Position numbers and translations under genes: made by a program. 64,000 bases of DNA from an uncultured Bacteroidia bacterium (GTDB lineage Bacteria > Bacteroidota > Bacteroidia > Bacteroidales > ML635J-15), in NCBI GenBank assembly GCA_902776565.1, contig CACYQN010000010.1, forward strand, positions 83,839 to 147,838, given 5' to 3'. Positions 59,561-64,000 of this stretch are shown here, piece by piece; position 1 is the stretch's first letter, and each line of letters starts with the position of its first letter. A model generated the notes under the pieces. The model did no database searches. It was not told where the DNA came from and saw only the letters and a program-made list of their open reading frames with translations.

Positions 59561-62500
59561 TTATATCCACATTATAAGCTTCGAATCCTGCTTGTACGGC
59601 AGAAGGTCGTTCTTTGCGTAGGCGCGGATTGCGTAGTTGTAGATTCCGGTCTTGTGCGGTGCGCCCTCGATGCGGAATACTGCAATCTTGCCGTTGCATT
59701 CCTTCAGCTTGAACGGCATCTTTTCGTCGATGACTATCGAGCCGTCCTGCTTCTTCGAAACTGCTATTGCTTCGATACCTATGTCGTTTGGTGATAGGCG
59801 GTTGAGGTTCAAGGTAATCTCTCCGTAAGCATCCTGCGGATTCTCGAACTCGGTGGTGTGGAAGTCTATCTTCAGCACTTCGATGAAGTTCCAAGCGCGT
59901 GCAGCCTTCTCCTTCCAGTTTACAATATCGAATACCTTTGCGTAGTCGTTTTCTGCCAGTTCGGTCGAGCGCTTGTAGAGCTTGCCGTAGAACCTGTCCT
60001 TGTAGTCGTCAATCATACGCTTTGTGGTGAACATAGGTACAATTTCGGCAATCGACTTCTTGATGCACTTAACCCAGCGGTGAGGAATACCGTCGTCGCT
60101 GCAGTCGTAGAACATCGGTACAATCTCGTTTTCGAGCATATTGTAGATTGTCTGCGTGTCGAGTTCGTTCTGGAAGTCCTGGTTTTCGTAAACGCGTTCC
60201 TGTGGCAATGCCCAGCCTGCGCCTTCGCGGTAGCCTTCAACCCACCATCCGTCGAGTACGCTGAAATGCAGTGCGCCGTTCATTACGGCCTTCATTCCGC
60301 TGGTTCCCGATGCTTCGAGCGGACGGGTAGGGGTGTTCATCCAGATATCGACGCCCTGAACGAGCTTCTTTGCCAGACCTATGTCGTAGTCCTCGATGAA
60401 CAAAATCTTGCCGAGGAATTCCGGACGCTTCGAGAATTCAACGATTCTCTTGATGAGGTCTTGTCCTGCGCCATCGTTCGGGTGAGCCTTTCCTGCAAAG
60501 AGGATTTGTACAGGCATCTTCGGATTGTTGAGGATTGCGGCAAGTCTTTCGGGGTTGCGGAACAGCAGGTCGCCACGCTTGTAGGTAGCAAAACGACGGG
60601 CAAAACCGATTGTAAGTACCTTTTCGTCAAGCTTTTCGAGTACTGTGACCATGTTGCTCGGCGATTCGTAGCTGCGTATCCAGTTTTCGCGAACGCGGTT
60701 CTTCACATAGTTGATGAGGCGTGTGCGTTGCAGCTTGCGGATATCCCAGATGTCGGCATCATCGACATTGTTGATTTTCTCCCAGTATTTCGGATTCGAC
60801 ATGTCGCTTAGGAAGCCTTCTCCGAAGGTTTCTTCGTGAAGTTTCTGCCATGTCTTCGATGTCCAGGTCTGGTAGTGAACGCCATTTGTAACGTAGCCAA
60901 CGTGGTTTTCTTCCGGGAAGTAGCCGTTCCACAGCGGAGCGAACATTTTTTGCGATACGATTCCGTGCAACCACGAAACACCGTTCACTTCCTGCGAAAT
61001 GTTTGCTGCAAGGTAGCTCATCGAGAACTTGTCGTTGGGGTTGAGACGGCCGAGCGACATCATCTTGTCCCAAGTTATCTTGAGACGGTCGGGGTAGTGC
61101 GACATATAGGTACGCAGCATATTTTCCTCGAATGCGTCGTGTCCTGCCGGAACTGGCGTGTGGGTAGTGAACAAGGTCGATGCCCTGACGATTTCCAGAG
61201 CTTCGTCGAACTTGAGGTTGCGAGCCGAAATGAGGTCGTTGAGTCGTTCGAAGCCGATGAAAGCAGCGTGACCTTCGTTGCAGTGGTAAATGTCTGGTTT
61301 CAGACCGAGAGCCTTGAGTACGCGGGTACCGCCAATGCCGAGAATCATTTCCTGCTTGAAACGGAATTCCCAGTCGCCACCATACAGGCGCGAGGTTATC
61401 AGCTTGTCTTGGTCTTGGTTGTCAATATCGTCGGTATCAAGCAGGTACAGAGGAATACGACCAACATTTGCTCTCCAAATCTTCACATAGACATTTCGTC
61501 CCGGGAAGCGTACAACGATGCGCTTCTGGTTCCCATTCTCGTCAAGTTCCGGAACAACTGGTATCTTGTTGAAATCCTGTGCGATATAGTTTGCCTGCTG
61601 TTTGCCTTCGAGGGTAATTGTCTGCTTGAAATATCCATACCTATATAATAAACCTATACCAATCATGTTGGTGTTGGTGTCGCTGGCTTCCTTCAGGTAG
61701 TCGCCTGCAAGGATTCCGAGGCCGCCCGAGAAAATCTTCAGGTTGTCGTGCAGGCCGTATTCCATGCTGAAATAAGCAATCTGTGGAGCCTTCTTGTCCT
61801 TTGCAACCTCCATGTATTTCTTGAAGTTGCCGTAAACGCGGTTGTAGAGCTGGCAGAATTCGTTGTCGTTCTCGAGTTCCTTCATGCGGTCGATGGAAAT
61901 TTCCTCGAGGAAAACTCTTGGGTTGTACCTCTTTTCGCGCCACAGGTCGGCATCGATTCGCTTGAACATTGCCGATGCTTCGTAGTTCCAAGTCCACCAG
62001 AGGTTGTTGGCTATTTCCTGCAGACCTTCGAACTGCTTCGGGAGGTCCGACTTTATTTCTGCCTGACGCCAGATAGGTGAAGTTTCCTTCGGCATAATCG
62101 TGCGCTCTATCTTGGTGTGCTGCATCCTGTAGTTTATTGCTTCGGCGCGTTCGGCAATCTTGCTCTTTGCTATTGCGTATGCTTCGATGTATTTTTCTAC
62201 CAGCGACCTCCACAGTGCCTTCTTCGATGCTGCTGTAGCCGATTCCGAGATTTTCTTGCGGCTTTCGGCATCAAGGTTTGCAAAGTAAGCCATCCGTTCT
62301 GCCAAGTTGGCTACAACTTCGTCGTTGTTGTCCTCGTTGCGGTCGATTACGGTTACGCAGTTGTCGAACCTGTCGATGTTCTGCTTCGACCACATTCCGA
62401 ATCCCGACAGCGAAGTCGTTATTGTCGGTACGCCGAATGCGATGCTCTCGAGCGGAGTGTAGCCCCATGGTTCGTAGTACGAAACAAATGCTGTCAGGTC

Positions 62501-63772
62501 GATGCCTTGCAGAACATCGTAGTATTTCATGTTGAATACGCCATCGTCGCCATTTAGGTATGACGGAACGAAAACGACTTTTACCTTGTTTTCTGGGCGG
62601 TTTGTAAGGCCGAGACGCTTCAACTGGTTAAGAATCGGGTCGTATTCGGCATCGTGAAGTCCGTGGGTGAGGTTCTTGTTCTCGATGTTTGCGTTTTCGC
62701 CGTTGAGTGCAGCGAGAAGGCTCTTCTGCGGACCGTAGTTGTTGCCCGGAACAAGGATGTAGGCAAGAATTTCGCGGTTTACATTTGCATTGCGGTTAAG
62801 TTTGTCGAGAGCATCTACGAAAATATTGTAGCCCTTGTTGGTGTATTCGTAGCGTCCCGAAGTTGCTATAATCAGCGGGTCTTCCTTGAATTTGCACGAA
62901 GTGAGTTTTTCTGCCACAGCAATCATTTTCTGGCGTGCCTTGCTGCGAATCTTGGCGGCTTCTTCTGCCTTCGGAATGAAGTCGTCCTCGAATCCGTTTG
63001 GTGTTACCACATCGGCAGGTTTGGTGAGCAGTTGTGCGCACTCCGACTGTGTAATGTCGCTAACTGTTGTGAAAACATCAGCATTGATTGCGCTTATCTT
63101 CTCAAGGCTGTGCTTCGATACTATGTTGAACTGGCGGGCCATATTCTCGCCGTTGTAGTTTGCAAGGTCCTTGTACAGAGGCAGTCCGTTTCCTGCAATG
63201 GAACGGCCTATTGCGGTTGCGTGGGTTGTGAAAGCTGTTGCAATGTGCGGTGCGTTCTTCTTGAGGTAGAGGATACCAGTGCCGGTCATCCACTCGTGGA
63301 ACTGAGCGAGGATAGCATCGTTTGCCGAGAGGTTGAAGTCGCAGAAACTTTCGATGACCTTACCGGCGGTGTACCCGAACAGAGCAGGTTCGATGTAGTC
63401 CCACTGTCCCGACAGAGAGTCGAGTTTGTAGTCTTCCCAGAAGTCGGCGAAAATCTTGTCCTTTTCGCTGATGAAATCGGTGAAACTGATGAGGATTACC
63501 TTTGGGCTTCCGCAGATGTTCCAGCGGCCGGTGCGCACGCGCAGACCAGTCGATGCAGCGTATTGCTTCCATTCAGCGAATAGAGCAGGCTCCTCGATGA
63601 ACTCGGAGTTTTCGTTTGTTCCGTATGTGTCGGGGCCGATGAAGATGAGGTCGCCGCAGCGTTCCGACAGTGCCAATGATTTTGTTGAAATTACGGTGTG
63701 AATACCACCTACCTTGTTGCAAACTTCCCAGCTTACTTCGAAGATGTAGTCAAGATTCAGAGTGTTGTTCAT
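59561..63772 (-). CDS. glycogen synthase-glucan phosphorylase fusion (GT3 + GT35)
   Basis: 1403 residues. Residues about 1-545 are a GT3-type glycogen synthase: EVSWEVCNKVGGIHTVISTK near the start, AFTTHATAIGRS, TPNGFEDDF, YEPWGYTPLESIAFG with the conserved Glu. Residues about 560-1403 are a GT35 alpha-glucan phosphorylase of the GlgP short type: QIAYFSMEYGLHDNLKIFSG, HCNEGHAAF, FTTHTPVPAGHD, and the PLP-site region RPLEASGTSGMKA, where the lysine holds pyridoxal phosphate. The fusion is known in Bacteroidales and can make and break storage glycogen. No other glg gene is adjacent. Confidence 0.9.
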   Translation of the reverse strand: MNNTLNLDYIFEVSWEVCNKVGGIHTVISTKSLALSERCGDLIFIGPDTYGTNENSEFIEEPALFAEWKQYAASTGLRVRTGRWNICGSPKVILISFTDFISEKDKIFADFWEDYKLDSLSGQWDYIEPALFGYTAGKVIESFCDFNLSANDAILAQFHEWMTGTGILYLKKNAPHIATAFTTHATAIGRSIAGNGLPLYKDLANYNGENMARQFNIVSKHSLEKISAINADVFTTVSDITQSECAQLLTKPADVVTPNGFEDDFIPKAEEAAKIRSKARQKMIAVAEKLTSCKFKEDPLIIATSGRYEYTNKGYNIFVDALDKLNRNANVNREILAYILVPGNNYGPQKSLLAALNGENANIENKNLTHGLHDAEYDPILNQLKRLGLTNRPENKVKVVFVPSYLNGDDGVFNMKYYDVLQGIDLTAFVSYYEPWGYTPLESIAFGVPTITTSLSGFGMWSKQNIDRFDNCVTVIDRNEDNNDEVVANLAERMAYFANLDAESRKKISESATAASKKALWRSLVEKYIEAYAIAKSKIAERAEAINYRMQHTKIERTIMPKETSPIWRQAEIKSDLPKQFEGLQEIANNLWWTWNYEASAMFKRIDADLWREKRYNPRVFLEEISIDRMKELENDNEFCQLYNRVYGNFKKYMEVAKDKKAPQIAYFSMEYGLHDNLKIFSGGLGILAGDYLKEASDTNTNMIGIGLLYRYGYFKQTITLEGKQQANYIAQDFNKIPVVPELDENGNQKRIVVRFPGRNVYVKIWRANVGRIPLYLLDTDDIDNQDQDKLITSRLYGGDWEFRFKQEMILGIGGTRVLKALGLKPDIYHCNEGHAAFIGFERLNDLISARNLKFDEALEIVRASTLFTTHTPVPAGHDAFEENMLRTYMSHYPDRLKITWDKMMSLGRLNPNDKFSMSYLAANISQEVNGVSWLHGIVSQKMFAPLWNGYFPEENHVGYVTNGVHYQTWTSKTWQKLHEETFGEGFLSDMSNPKYWEKINNVDDADIWDIRKLQRTRLINYVKNRVRENWIRSYESPSNMVTVLEKLDEKVLTIGFARRFATYKRGDLLFRNPERLAAILNNPKMPVQILFAGKAHPNDGAGQDLIKRIVEFSKRPEFLGKILFIEDYDIGLAKKLVQGVDIWMNTPTRPLEASGTSGMKAVMNGALHFSVLDGWWVEGYREGAGWALPQERVYENQDFQNELDTQTIYNMLENEIVPMFYDCSDDGIPHRWVKCIKKSIAEIVPMFTTKRMIDDYKDRFYGKLYKRSTELAENDYAKVFDIVNWKEKAARAWNFIEVLKIDFHTTEFENPQDAYGEITLNLNRLSPNDIGIEAIAVSKKQDGSIVIDEKMPFKLKECNGKIAVFRIEGAPHKTGIYNYAIRAYAKNDLLPYKQDSKLIMWI

Positions 63773-63813
63773 ATTATTATTTTAATTTTTGATAAACGAA
63801 ATTTTTAGGTCAA

Positions 63814-63821
63814 CAAAGATA
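63814..63821 (-). promoter_or_regulatory. -7 box of the glycogen gene
   Basis: Minus-strand TATCTTTG, 42 bp upstream of the start at 63772. No clear -33 element. Confidence 0.55.
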
Positions 63822-63928
63822 AGGAAATTTTTGTGACTTCATTTGTTTCGGGACGATTTTTTTTGCTGATTTTTTTACGACAGCAATTATCGTGGTGGCA
63901 TTTACCTAAGTTCAACTTAGAAGTGCAA

Positions 63929-63970
63929 GTTTAGTTTGTCATTTGCCTGCAGGCAAATGACAAACTAAAC
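63929..63970. repeat. 42-bp perfect palindrome
   Basis: The arms run GTTTAGTTTGTCATTTGCC to GGCAAATGACAAACTAAAC around TGCA, with no mismatch. A CTAAGT-tca-ACTTAG hairpin precedes it (63906-63920). It could be a bidirectional terminator for a gene beyond the right edge. Confidence 0.85.
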
Positions 63971-64000
63971 AAAGATTCAAAAGCAAACAAAAAAAGGGAG

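Noticed and set aside
59858..63583. Several 300-codon frames antisense to the glycogen fusion
   Set aside because: They are shadows of a gene with unmistakable GT3 and GT35 motifs.
1..64000. CRISPR arrays, prophage or integrative element
   Set aside because: No regularly spaced direct repeats with unique spacers, and no phage structural, integrase or conjugation genes, were found on either strand.

Overview
The window reads as a chromosomal segment of a member of the Bacteroidota, most likely the order Bacteroidales. Four things support this. Promoters match the Bacteroidota -33 TTG / -7 TAnnTTTG type. Shine-Dalgarno sites are absent and leaders are A-rich. Secreted proteins carry type IX secretion (T9SS) sorting domains. 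Many families are typical of the group: a TonB-dependent receptor with DUF4876- and DUF6850-like partners, DUF4857, DUF5686, FISUMP, a GT3-GT35 glycogen fusion, and a ThiF/TcdA-TatD pair. No rRNA, integrase, transposase or CRISPR array was seen. There is one tRNA (Arg, anticodon CCT).

1-7.0 kb: two tandem lipocalin-like lipoproteins, then a minus-strand ABC export-type operon (ATPase, permease, DUF4857 protein) with a small lipoprotein upstream, then a large T9SS cargo protein. 7.2-13.1 kb: a TonB-dependent receptor, a DUF4876-like lipoprotein and a DUF6850-like outer-membrane barrel, probably one surface uptake system. 13.4-24.7 kb: a methyltransferase, an ECF-type membrane protein, a Sel1 repeat protein, a secreted agmatine/peptidylarginine deiminase-like enzyme, urocanate hydratase, a serine hydrolase, a zinc metallopeptidase-like lipoprotein and a 51-residue protein. 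24.7-36.3 kb: tRNA-Arg, TcdA, a TatD-like hydrolase, a DUF4143 ATPase, fabG with a von Willebrand-like membrane protein, a FISUMP surface protein and a DUF5686 outer-membrane protein.

36.3-56 kb is a defence island in which every gene lies on the minus strand, and much of it looks visibly more A+T-rich than the flanks. It contains an AbiE-type antitoxin whose toxin gene is cut to a 30-codon stub, one intact and one internally deleted AlbA_2/Schlafen-like gene plus relic linker sequence, and a tightly packed ten-gene operon (54236 down to 39762). The first three genes of that operon match the DNA phosphorothioation module SspB (DUF4007), SspC (large P-loop ATPase) and SspD (DndC-like PAPS-reductase-fold enzyme). 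They are followed by a protein with two GHKL ATPase folds (MORC-like and histidine-kinase-like), a receiver-domain protein, an unknown protein with an HPHFH motif, a PLD-DEAD/DEAH helicase, a 77-residue protein, a DndD/SMC-like ATPase and a final unknown protein. I read it as a backbone sulfur-modification defence system with an added phosphorelay-like module. A DUF1016 nuclease stands just upstream.

56-64 kb returns to housekeeping genes: a pseudouridine synthase with a disordered N-terminal tail, an orphan HipB-like regulator, a T9SS cargo protein and a 1403-residue glycogen synthase-phosphorylase fusion. Intergenic regions across the window hold a family of short palindromes (GTAGCGACG type, with interchangeable centres) and AT-rich satellite blocks.
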